DNA of 7,914 nucleotides from Candidatus Gastranaerophilales bacterium (lineage in GTDB: Bacteria > Cyanobacteriota > Vampirovibrionia > Gastranaerophilales > Gastranaerophilaceae): positions 1 to 7,914 of the forward strand of contig CALVER010000055.1 of the NCBI GenBank assembly GCA_944326625.1, in the 5' to 3' direction. Position numbers and translations under genes: made by a program. Under the pieces are notes generated by a model. That model made no database searches and had not been told where the DNA came from. It worked only from the letters and a program-made list of their open reading frames with translations. This document shows positions 1-5,983 of the stretch, in pieces (position 1 is the stretch's first letter; every line of letters starts with the position of its first letter).

Positions 1-3
1 GGA

Positions 4-25
4 GTGTGCGCAGCACACGACGTCG
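4..25. repeat. Small hairpin followed by an 8-bp palindrome
   Basis: Bases 4-18 read gtgtgc-gca-gcacac, a perfect 6-bp stem with a 3-nt loop. The perfect palindrome cgacgtcg follows at 18-25. The hairpin has the same gtg...cac frame as those at 113-125 and 243-255, so it may be the remnant of a further repeat unit cut by the window edge. Confidence 0.5.
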
Positions 26-48
26 TAATCTCATTATTATCCAACGAC

Positions 49-92
49 TTTGCGATTGCCACGGCCTCGCTTCGCTCGGCCTCGCAATGACA
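49..92 (-). repeat. Dispersed GTCATTGCGAGG-type palindromic repeat
   Basis: Read on the minus strand this begins gtcattgcgaggccgagcga and ends in ggcaatcgca. That matches a dispersed repeat I recall from intergenic regions of several unrelated bacterial groups. Stems pair tgcga (51-55) with tcgca (82-86) and ggcc (63-66) with ggcc (78-81). The 8-mer ggcctcgc occurs twice within it, at 63 and 78. Family recognition is from memory; the pairing is read directly. Confidence 0.7.
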
Positions 93-93
93 G

Positions 94-125
94 GACAACT
101 CTATGTGTTGTCGTGGTTCAACCAC
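94..125. repeat. Linker with inverted gacaac/gttgtc and small hairpin (copy A)
   Basis: gacaac (94-99) is inverted as gttgtc (107-112). The hairpin gtggt-tca-accac follows at 113-125. The same linker order recurs at 206-255, preceded by tgacaNgacaa (88-98 and 206-216) and with tgttgtcgtg at 106-115 and 236-245. Confidence 0.6.
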
Positions 126-160
126 CCCTCGCCCCCTGGGGGAGAGGGTAGGGAGAGGGG
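125..160 (+). repeat. CCCCTC/GAGGGG dispersed repeat, uninterrupted copy
   Basis: An imperfect palindrome: cccctc at 125-130 pairs with gagggg at 155-160, and an inner run of C (132-136) pairs with a run of G (138-142). Bases 126-148 match the reverse complement of 304-326 at 21 of 23 positions, so the two copies lie in opposite orientation. It resembles the CCCCTCACCC...CCCTCTCCC intergenic repeat found in many Gram-negative genomes (family recalled, not searched). Confidence 0.75.
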
Positions 161-183
161 CTTTTCTCTGCGTCACAGCTGCT

Positions 184-210
184 AGATCCTGAAACAAGTT
201 CAGGATGACA
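184..210. repeat. GATCCTGAA palindromic dispersed repeat
   Basis: atcctgaa (186-193) and ttcaggat (199-206) form a perfect 8-bp stem around the 5-nt loop acaag. The flanks read tag and gaca. This is the widespread gatcctgaaacaagttcagg intergenic repeat type, recalled from many bacterial genomes. Confidence 0.75.
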
Positions 211-242
211 TGACAAGTTCCACCAATGTCTTGTCTGTTGTC

Positions 243-255
243 GTGCCTTTGGCAC
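243..255. repeat. Small hairpin (copy B) before second CCCCTC element
   Basis: gtgcc-ttt-ggcac is a perfect 5-bp stem with a 3-nt loop, placed as copy A at 113-125 (gtggt-tca-accac). The two inner base pairs differ between copies, yet pairing is kept in both. Confidence 0.6.
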
Positions 256-257
256 CA

Positions 258-326
258 CCCCTCACCCGAATTTCTAACACTCGTCCCTCGTGTTGAAATT
301 CTTCCCTCTCCCACAAGGGGCGAGGG
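258..326 (-). repeat. CCCCTC dispersed repeat split by an inserted palindrome
   Basis: The outer parts, cccctcaccc (258-267) and 304-326, together correspond to the reverse complement of the uninterrupted copy at 125-160. Between them lies a separate palindrome with arms at 268-280 and 290-301 (gaatttc, aacac, then gtgtt, gaaattc, with one bulged T at 275 and a 9-nt loop). In the intact copy this place holds only the two bases ta (149-150). The simplest reading is a small palindrome inserted into, or evolved within, the older repeat. Confidence 0.65.
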
Positions 327-464
327 TAACAATTCGTCAAAACCCTTACTATCAGTACCTAGAGGAGACGCCCCCCCCCGTTTGTCAAAAATCTTTCATT
401 TTCCATAGCTTTTCTCCTTCTTCTTGTGTTTTTATTATATCAAATTATTTTTATTTTGGCAATA

Positions 465-490
465 AAAAAGCACCCATAAGGGTGCTTTTT
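465..490 (-). terminator. Intrinsic terminator of the LysM gene
   Basis: An 11-bp stem (465-475 with 480-490; GC-rich core gcaccc/gggtgc) closes on a 4-nt loop. On the minus strand the stem runs into a T tract, and it starts 6 nt beyond the stop codon of the LysM gene. The plus-strand side also ends in Ts, so it could work both ways, but there is no plus-strand gene just upstream. Confidence 0.85.
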
Positions 491-496
491 ATATAT

Positions 497-1027
497 TTAA
501 TTCATAGGAATTGTTAATTTTTGACCGATTTGAAGCCTGTTAAGATTTTTAAGGTTATTAACCTTTTGGATTGCGTTAGCTTTTTCAGGGCTATATGAAC
601 CGTAAAATCTGATCAAAATACTTTCAACCGTATCACCGCTTTGAACGGTATAAACTTCTGATTCTTCAGGCGCAGCAGTTTCGCCGGCAGGTAAAAAGTT
701 CACATTTTCATTTTGGACTTTAACATTCTGAGCCGGAACTTTAACATCATTTCCTTTAACTGAAAAACTGATGATAGTTGTAAGCATAAGCATTGTAATC
801 GCGCCGGCAATAAATCCGGTTGCGAGGTAAACGCTGGGTGATTTTTCTGATTTTTGGCTGATTTTAAAATTCTGCCACAAAAGATCCAATTCTTTTTCTT
901 TATTCGGACGAACATAAACGTTCGGAGAATTGTCATAGGTAGAATCCTGTTTATATTTGGAAAGAGCTTCCAAAACAGCCATTTTTTCCTTAGAAAGGTT
1001 AGATCTTCTCAATGTTGAACTTTTCAT
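497..1027 (-). CDS. Membrane-anchored LysM domain protein
   Basis: A 176-residue protein with a single transmembrane segment and a C-terminal LysM domain. Residues 1-66 are polar and Lys/Arg/Ser-rich and probably cytoplasmic. Residues 67-90 (VYLATGFIAGAITMLMLTTI and onward) form the membrane segment, 91-123 are a Val/Asn/Glu/Pro linker, and 125-173 are a LysM domain running from VYTVQSGDTVESI to LQIGQKLTIP. LysM binds the glycan of peptidoglycan, so the protein likely tethers or senses cell wall; no hydrolase domain is present. I chose ATG at 1027 because gaggt lies 7 nt upstream. The longer frame from a TTG at 1099 would put the start inside the predicted -35 box. It is transcribed divergently from the ROK gene and ends at a strong terminator, so it appears monocistronic. 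The exact role is unknown. Confidence 0.85.
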   Translation of the reverse strand: MKSSTLRRSNLSKEKMAVLEALSKYKQDSTYDNSPNVYVRPNKEKELDLLWQNFKISQKSEKSPSVYLATGFIAGAITMLMLTTIISFSVKGNDVKVPAQNVKVQNENVNFLPAGETAAPEESEVYTVQSGDTVESILIRFYGSYSPEKANAIQKVNNLKNLNRLQIGQKLTIPMN

Positions 1028-1041
1028 AATTCGGACCTCAC

Positions 1042-1059
1042 TATCCCTTAAAATTGTTC
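1042..1059 (-). promoter_or_regulatory. Leader element shared with the 6696-7847 gene
   Basis: On the minus strand this reads gaacaattttaagggata, 14 nt before the LysM start. Nearly the same 18-mer (gaacaatttaaggggata) lies 6 nt before the start of the minus-strand gene at 7847. They differ only by one T fewer and one G more. It lies just after the predicted transcription start, so it may be a conserved 5' leader or translation element. Confidence 0.45.
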
Positions 1060-1070
1060 TTAGTAATAGA

Positions 1071-1099
1071 ATGCTAACACGATATTTTTTTAAATTCAA
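1071..1099 (-). promoter_or_regulatory. Predicted promoter of the LysM gene
   Basis: On the minus strand, TTGAAT (1099-1094) is followed after 17 nt by TAGCAT (1076-1071). Each box matches 4 of 6 sigma-70 consensus bases and the spacing is ideal. The predicted start is near 1064, giving a leader of about 40 nt before ATG at 1027. Confidence 0.5.
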
Positions 1100-1107
1100 G
1101 TATTTGT

Positions 1108-1124
1108 AAATTTTTAAAAAATTT
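1108..1124. repeat. AT-only palindrome between divergent promoters
   Basis: aaattttt (1108-1115) and aaaaattt (1117-1124) form a perfect inverted repeat around one A, between the -35 boxes of the two divergent promoters. It could be an UP element for both or a regulator site. AT-rich palindromes arise easily by chance in such DNA. Confidence 0.35.
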
Positions 1125-1130
1125 CCGTGC

Positions 1131-1159
1131 TGGACGAAAAGGAATTTTTTATATATAAT
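1131..1159 (+). promoter_or_regulatory. Predicted promoter of the ROK-led operon
   Basis: TGGACG (1131-1136), a 17-nt spacer, then a perfect TATAAT (1154-1159). Transcription would begin around 1165-1168, essentially at the ROK start codon (1168), which implies a leaderless mRNA. Confidence 0.65.
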
Positions 1160-1167
1160 TTAAATAT

Positions 1168-2118
1168 ATGAAAAAGTATGCAATCGGAATTGATTTAGGC
1201 GGAACAAAAGTTTTAATTGCACTTGTAAATAAAGAGACAGGTGAAGTTATCCACTGGGTAAAAAAGAAAACAAAAAAAGACAAAGGCCCGAAAAATATTA
1301 TCCGTAAAATGATTGACGGCATAGAAGAACTTTTGGAAGAAAGTAAAATTTCTTTAAGCGAAATTTCATCAATAGGCGTCGGGGCAGCAGGTCAGGTTGA
1401 CAGAGAACACGGGATTTTAATTGCCGCGGCAAACCTTGACTGCTATGACCTTAATATAAAAGAAAAAATTAACGAACATTTTAATATCCCCGTATATCTC
1501 GGGAATGACGTTGAAATAGCCGCAATAGGCGAATTAAAATTCGGTGCGGCAAAGGGTTATAAAGATGTTGTGTGCATATTTGTCGGAACTGGAGTAGGCT
1601 CATCTATTGTAAAAGACGGAAAAATTATCCGCGGAGCAACCGGGACAGCCGGCGAAATCGGACACATTATAGTTGACTTAAACGGCAGACCATGCGCATG
1701 CGGTGCGCACGGATGTCTGGAAGCTTACGCATCACGTTCCGCCATTGAAAAAAGAATTGAAGGTGCACTCAAAAAAGGCAGACACTCCGTGATTTTGGAT
1801 TACATGGAAAACGGTAAATCAATAACATCACACATGATACACGATTCAATAGAAAGAGGAGATGAACTTGTAACGCAATGCGTGGATGAAGCGGCAGAAT
1901 ATTTATCCGGCGGAATTGCAAGCATAATTAATTTTATAAACCCGCAGTTAATTGTTCTTGGCGGCGGGCTTATAGATGCGGTTGATTATTTCTACCAAAA
2001 AGTAATTAAAAAAGCAAAAGCCAAATCACTCCCTGTTCCCGCGACAAAAATAGAGTTTAAAAAAGCGGCGCTTGGTGATTTTTCAGGAGTTGTAGGAGCT
2101 GCATTTTTAGAAGGGTAA
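1168..2118 (+). CDS. ROK family sugar kinase (glucokinase-like)
   Basis: A 316-residue cytoplasmic ATP-dependent sugar kinase of the ROK family, normal in length. The N-terminal phosphate-binding loop is IGIDLGGTK (residues 6-14). GVGAAGQVD (70-78) is followed by the catalytic Asp in LGNDVE (D114). FVGTGVGSSIV (138-148) is the second ATP-site glycine motif. The ROK signature spans 162-188, with GEIGH (H166) and Cys176, Cys178 and Cys183 forming the usual structural zinc site, then GCLEAYAS. VLGGGL (263-268) is also typical. Glucose is the likeliest substrate, but N-acetylmannosamine, fructose and other sugars are phosphorylated by close relatives and the sequence does not decide. The start is firm, since the family motif begins at residue 5. 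No Shine-Dalgarno precedes it, which with the promoter position suggests leaderless translation. It is probably the first gene of the operon; the next gene starts 3 nt after its stop. Confidence 0.93.
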   Translation: MKKYAIGIDLGGTKVLIALVNKETGEVIHWVKKKTKKDKGPKNIIRKMIDGIEELLEESKISLSEISSIGVGAAGQVDREHGILIAAANLDCYDLNIKEKINEHFNIPVYLGNDVEIAAIGELKFGAAKGYKDVVCIFVGTGVGSSIVKDGKIIRGATGTAGEIGHIIVDLNGRPCACGAHGCLEAYASRSAIEKRIEGALKKGRHSVILDYMENGKSITSHMIHDSIERGDELVTQCVDEAAEYLSGGIASIINFINPQLIVLGGGLIDAVDYFYQKVIKKAKAKSLPVPATKIEFKKAALGDFSGVVGAAFLEG

Positions 2119-2121
2119 CAA

Positions 2122-3162
2122 ATGGGTAAAAAAATTCTTTTAATCAGATTATCATCACTCGGAGACGTCATACATACAATTCCGCTTGCAAATTCCTTAA
2201 AATCCGCAGGTTATGAAATAACATGGCTTGTATCGGAAAAAGGCATTCAAGTGCTTAAGGGCAATCCTTGCGTTGATAAAGTAATCCTTGCGCCCGTTCA
2301 ATTATGGAAAAAACGCGGATTTTCACTTGAAAGTTTTAAAGAATATTTGACAATTTTAAAACAAATTCGCTCTGAACACTTTGACATTGCAATAGATGCA
2401 CAAATGATGTTAAAAAGCCTTTATTGGATGGCATTTTGCGGAGCAAAAAGAAAAATTATTTCAAAACAGGCAAGGGAATTATCCATTCTGGGCGCAAATG
2501 AAATTATCCCGAGAATCACAGAACACCATAATTCATCAGTTATCAGAAATTACATGAAATATGCGGATTATCTGGGGGCTAATACGAACGAAATCAAGGT
2601 AACCATTCCGGAGCGTTCACTTGAAACAAAAACCAAAATTGATGAACTTTTAAAAAATATTAAAAAGCCGCTTGTTGTAATTGCGCCTGCGACAACCTGG
2701 GCGCCTAAGCACTGGAACAAAGACCACTGGAAAAAAGTTGTTGAAAGCCTTAAAGAGAATTGTTCAATTGTTTTTACCGGCGGGCCGAAAGATAATGAGC
2801 TTATATCATACATAGGAGGAGATGAATTTTTAAATCTTGCGGGCAAAACAGATGTTTTGGAACTTGCCGAGGTATTTTCACGTGCGGATATTGTGCTTGC
2901 TCCGGATTCCGGCAGTGCTCATCTTGCCTGGGCAACCCAAAAACCCGCGGTTATAACAATTTTCACCTGCACACCTTTGAAATACCTTGCGCCTCCGGGT
3001 GATGATAACAAATACATAGCTCTGACCGGTGATTTACCCTGTCAGCCGTGTTTTAAACGCAAATGTAAATTGGGGACAAATGCCTGTACAAACCTTCCGA
3101 AACCTGAAGAAATTATAAATATTGTTAACAAACTGTTAGAAAACAGAAAAAATGTTGTATAA
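2122..3162 (+). CDS. Glycosyltransferase family 9 (ADP-heptose:LPS heptosyltransferase-like)
   Basis: A 346-residue protein with the two-domain GT-B layout of the heptosyltransferase family, which moves heptose from ADP-heptose to the lipopolysaccharide core at the cytoplasmic face of the inner membrane. The N-terminal motif is ILLIRLSSLGDVIHTIPLAN (5-24) with Asp15 at the usual catalytic position. The second domain opens with VVIAPATTWAPKHW (185-199), the family's Lys-x-Trp donor-phosphate segment. LAPDSGSAHLAWA (259-271) is the nucleotide-sugar loop. A C-terminal cluster of four Cys (C307, C310, C315, C322) looks like the metal-site cluster seen in part of this family. Whether it is a WaaC or WaaF equivalent, or uses another sugar, cannot be told from sequence. 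aaggg lies 6 nt before the ATG and overlaps the end of the ROK gene, so the two are co-transcribed. Confidence 0.88.
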   Translation: MGKKILLIRLSSLGDVIHTIPLANSLKSAGYEITWLVSEKGIQVLKGNPCVDKVILAPVQLWKKRGFSLESFKEYLTILKQIRSEHFDIAIDAQMMLKSLYWMAFCGAKRKIISKQARELSILGANEIIPRITEHHNSSVIRNYMKYADYLGANTNEIKVTIPERSLETKTKIDELLKNIKKPLVVIAPATTWAPKHWNKDHWKKVVESLKENCSIVFTGGPKDNELISYIGGDEFLNLAGKTDVLELAEVFSRADIVLAPDSGSAHLAWATQKPAVITIFTCTPLKYLAPPGDDNKYIALTGDLPCQPCFKRKCKLGTNACTNLPKPEEIINIVNKLLENRKNVV

Positions 3163-3163
3163 T
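3136..3163 (+). promoter_or_regulatory. Possible internal promoter before the GGDEF gene
   Basis: A perfect TATAAT (3158-3163) overlaps the stop codon of the glycosyltransferase gene. The best -35 is weak: TTAGAA (3136-3141) with a 16-nt spacer. The 23-nt gap to the next gene is the longest in the operon, which leaves room for a separate start for the signalling gene and those beyond it. Confidence 0.35.
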
Positions 3164-3185
3164 ATTAAAGTAAAATAGGTATTTA

Positions 3186-5090
3186 ATGGGCTTTTTAGAT
3201 AAAATAAAAGAATACAGACGAATGCTTTCGCAGGTGGAAAGAAGTATCTACGGCGAGAAACAGGACTATCTGGAAATTTACGAACGCAACCTGCAGCTTG
3301 AAAAAGAAATTGAAGCGCGTACGACTGAATTAAACGTTGCGAATAAACGTATGCTGACCCTGCAGCACATCTGGGACATGATGAATTCATCAACGCCTTT
3401 GGAAAATGTTCTGGAAAAAGTCGTAAACAGCATTCACGGTGAACTAGGATATCTTCACTGCGCAATTATAAGAAAACTCCATGATGAAAAGGGCGATTAC
3501 ATGCAAATTGCAACGCAATCGAAAGATTCCGCAATCGCAAGAGTTAATAAAATTATCGGAATTCCGATTGAGGCAAGAAGATTAACCTATAATCCCGACG
3601 GGATTTATGCAGATACTATCAAAAACCGAAAAATCGTGCAGACAAAAGATTTGGGCGGTACGCTGAAATATGTCATGCCGGATTTGCCCGATGATGTAGC
3701 ACTTGCGGCAGTTACAAACCAGCCCTGCAAATCATTAATTATTATACCGCTTTGTCCTATGAACACGGAATTCGGCTGGTTTTGCGTATTCACATCCCGC
3801 GATGAACTGGCAGAATCCGAAACAGACTTTTTATCGCTTTTTGCCCAGCAAATCGAAATGTCCATAACGATTACGGATTTGTTTTTAGCAGTAAAAGAAC
3901 AGGCAGTAACGGACAGTTTAACAGGTTTATACAACAGGCGCCACTTTGAAGAAACCCTGAAACGCGAAGTCACCCGTGCACAACGCCAGCACCAGCCGTT
4001 TTCTATTATCGGAATTGATCTTGACTATTTGAAAAAGATTAATGATGAATACGGACACGCCTATGGCGATCTGGCAATAAAAACAGTAGCGGAAGTTTTA
4101 AAAAGCAACGCCAGATCAATTGATATACCGGCGAGAATGGGCGGCGAAGAGTTCAATGTTCTTTTGCCCGGTATTGATTCAAAAGGCGCAATGGTAGCGG
4201 CAGAAAGAATTCGAAAAGCCATCGCGAATAAAGAGCTTGATGTTATAGGGCATGTAACCGCAAGTGTCGGTGTTGCAACATTTTTTGAGCATTCGGATAA
4301 CATTGAAGAATTGCTTGAGCTTACGGATCAGGCAATGTATCAATCAAAACGCAACGGACGCAATCAGGTTACGCTTGCAAAACCGATTACCGAGACCTCG
4401 TGGCAGGAAATCGCGGTTAATACTTTCCTTGAAATCCTATCAAAACACAATATTCCGATACCTCAGGATATTTCAAAAGACTTGCAGGCAAAACTTAAAG
4501 ATGCGGAAGACAAAAAAGAAATGTCCAAAGAAACTCTCTTTAACGTTGCGGACATTCTCACCTCAACCTACAACCCTATGCACACTAAAGGCGTTATGAA
4601 GTCAAAAGTCTTTATGGCAACAAGTCTTGCAAAACGTTTTGATCTTTCAAAAGATGAAATTGACAATCTGCGTATCGCAATGCTTTTGTATGACATAGGA
4701 AACCTGATGCTCCCGCCTGAACTTTTGCAAAAAACAACACCTTTAACCGAAGAAGAAAAACAGCACATAAAAGAGCACCCGATGATTGCGGCACAGAAAA
4801 TTTTAAAACCGATTTCATACATTCAGGATGTTATTCCGATTATTGAACACCACCACGAAAACTGGGACGGAACGGGTTACCCGCAAAAATTATCGCATAA
4901 TGACATTCCGCTGACATCGCAGATTATTTTGATAATAGATGCTTATTTTGCACTCATTGAACACCGTCCATACAGGGCTAAAATGACTCCGCAAGAAGCT
5001 CTTGAAGTTATCAAAAAAGATGCCGGCAAAAAATGGAACAAAGCTCTTGTACAGGAATTTGTAACACTTACCGAACTTGATTTAGTGTAA
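3186..5090 (+). CDS. GAF-GGDEF-HD-GYP cyclic-di-GMP signalling protein
   Basis: A 634-residue soluble protein without membrane segments. Residues 1-60 look like a coiled coil. About 68-232 resemble a GAF sensor domain. The GGDEF diguanylate cyclase domain (243-398, from DSLTGLYNRRHF) makes c-di-GMP from two GTP: it keeps metal-binding Asp278, N286 and D295, the active-site GGEEF (319-323), and the product-inhibition I-site RSID (310-313) five residues before it. About 455-630 form an HD-GYP domain with HHENWDGTGYP (556-566), H466, H531 and D585. The HD pair itself is Tyr502-Asp503 (YDIGN for HDIGK), so one metal ligand is missing and phosphodiesterase activity is doubtful. The cyclase should be active. 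aggt lies 5 nt before the ATG. It sits between the glycosyltransferase gene and thiL, whose start overlaps its stop. The stimulus bound by the GAF-like domain is unknown. Confidence 0.9.
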   Translation: MGFLDKIKEYRRMLSQVERSIYGEKQDYLEIYERNLQLEKEIEARTTELNVANKRMLTLQHIWDMMNSSTPLENVLEKVVNSIHGELGYLHCAIIRKLHDEKGDYMQIATQSKDSAIARVNKIIGIPIEARRLTYNPDGIYADTIKNRKIVQTKDLGGTLKYVMPDLPDDVALAAVTNQPCKSLIIIPLCPMNTEFGWFCVFTSRDELAESETDFLSLFAQQIEMSITITDLFLAVKEQAVTDSLTGLYNRRHFEETLKREVTRAQRQHQPFSIIGIDLDYLKKINDEYGHAYGDLAIKTVAEVLKSNARSIDIPARMGGEEFNVLLPGIDSKGAMVAAERIRKAIANKELDVIGHVTASVGVATFFEHSDNIEELLELTDQAMYQSKRNGRNQVTLAKPITETSWQEIAVNTFLEILSKHNIPIPQDISKDLQAKLKDAEDKKEMSKETLFNVADILTSTYNPMHTKGVMKSKVFMATSLAKRFDLSKDEIDNLRIAMLLYDIGNLMLPPELLQKTTPLTEEEKQHIKEHPMIAAQKILKPISYIQDVIPIIEHHHENWDGTGYPQKLSHNDIPLTSQIILIIDAYFALIEHRPYRAKMTPQEALEVIKKDAGKKWNKALVQEFVTLTELDLV

Positions 5091-5983
5091 TGAAAGAAAA
5101 AGAATTTATAAATATAATACAACATATCTCAAAATCCGATTTTATAGGAGATGATTGTGCAAATTTAGAAGATTTGGGGATAGTAATTTCTCAGGACAAT
5201 CTGGTTGAAGATGTTCATTTTTCATTGAAATTCACCGATGCGTATAAACTCGGCTATAAATCAGCCATGGTAAATATTTCGGATATTGCGGCAAGCGGCG
5301 CGGAACCTTGTTATATAACAGTCGGTTTATCCCTGCCGAATAATATTGACGGTGAATTTGTAGAAAATTTTTATAAAGGTATAAAAGATGCCGCAAAAGA
5401 AATCGAGATAATAGGCGGAGATATAACAGGCAGCGACAAAATTTTCATCTCAATCGCAATAATCGGAAAAACAAAAGACCGCAAGATTTCTTCCCGAAAA
5501 AACGCAAAAGAAGGTTATAAAATAATAGTCTCAGGCCAACACGGCTCAAGCGCCGCAGGCTTAAAAGAACTGTTTAGGGGAAAGACAAACGAATTTACGG
5601 AAAAACATCTTATGCCAAAAGCAAAAGTTGGATTTTCAAAATATATTGCCGAAAACATACAAACAGATTACGCAATGATGGATACCTCTGACGGACTTAT
5701 GGATACTCTATTGCAAATTGCGGAGCAGAGTAATGTTTTACTTGATGTTGATTTTAACAAAATTCCTTATGACAACGGACTTGAAAAATTCGACAATTAC
5801 AAAGATTTAATTCTATACGGCGGAGAGGACTATGAACTTGTTGCATGTGTGCCGCAAGATTTTTACGTTCCGAATTCGTTTGAAATAGGAAAAGTCCAAA
5901 AAGGAACAGGTGTCAAAATCAACGGAGAATTTGTTAAAAACGCTGCAGGGAAATTATTCAACCATTTTAAGGAGCAAAAATGA
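5090..5983 (+). CDS. thiL: Thiamine-monophosphate kinase
   Basis: ThiL phosphorylates thiamine monophosphate with ATP to give thiamine diphosphate, the final step of cofactor synthesis in the cytosol. The family signature is clear: FIGDDCA (18-24), DNLVEDVHF (36-44), LGYKSAMVNISDIAASGAEP (54-73), GGDITGSD (109-116), MDTSDGL (197-203) and YGGEDYEL (243-250). Asp/Gly-rich loops at 20-22, 109-111 and 200-202 bind Mg-ATP and substrate. At 297 residues it is slightly shorter than the usual 310-330, mainly at the N-terminus and in the last third, with no motif lost. Its ATG shares one base with the stop of the GGDEF gene (TAATG), and no Shine-Dalgarno is visible, so translation is probably coupled. 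No TPP riboswitch is visible upstream. Its stop overlaps the ispD start. Confidence 0.93.
   Translation: MKEKEFINIIQHISKSDFIGDDCANLEDLGIVISQDNLVEDVHFSLKFTDAYKLGYKSAMVNISDIAASGAEPCYITVGLSLPNNIDGEFVENFYKGIKDAAKEIEIIGGDITGSDKIFISIAIIGKTKDRKISSRKNAKEGYKIIVSGQHGSSAAGLKELFRGKTNEFTEKHLMPKAKVGFSKYIAENIQTDYAMMDTSDGLMDTLLQIAEQSNVLLDVDFNKIPYDNGLEKFDNYKDLILYGGEDYELVACVPQDFYVPNSFEIGKVQKGTGVKINGEFVKNAAGKLFNHFKEQK

Larger units (their letters stand above)
1..395. repeat. Gene-free mosaic of small palindromic repeats
   Basis: This stretch lies beyond the 3' end of the LysM gene and I see no credible gene in it: its short open frames run through palindromes and have no family resemblance. It is visibly GC-richer than the flanking genes. 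It consists of short hairpin modules joined end to end: hairpins at 4-18, 50-87, 113-125, 186-206, 243-255 and 268-301, and two copies of a CCCCTC-type dispersed element (125-160 and 258-326). The order hairpin, tgacaNgacaa, tgttgtcgtg, small hairpin, CCCCTC element occurs twice (about 50-160 and 186-326). The rest (331-395) has a run of nine C at 371-379 and a direct gtcaaaa at 336 and 384. Such mosaics in other genomes are non-autonomous dispersed repeats; the function here is unknown. Confidence 0.8.

Noticed and set aside
49..326. CRISPR array
   Set aside because: The repeats differ in sequence, length and orientation, with no regular spacers and no cas genes.
1..395. Insertion sequence or transposon remnant with a coding part
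   Set aside because: There is no transposase fragment and no long terminal inverted repeat pair; only short non-coding palindromes are present.
226..517. Two overlapping plus-strand open frames in the repeat region
   Set aside because: They run through palindromes and a C9 tract, lack a ribosome site, show no family-like sequence, and one crosses the LysM terminator and the end of that gene.
1028..1099. Longer LysM protein starting at a TTG codon at 1099
   Set aside because: The TTG lies in the likely -35 box and has no ribosome site; ATG at 1027 has gaggt at good spacing.
4990..5090. TPP riboswitch upstream of thiL
   Set aside because: The thiL start overlaps the previous gene's stop, leaving no leader, and the characteristic TPP-box motifs are not seen.
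4943..5125. Minus-strand frame across the GGDEF/thiL junction
   Set aside because: It is antisense to two well-supported coding regions and has no recognisable features of its own; the other antisense frames in the operon fail for the same reason.
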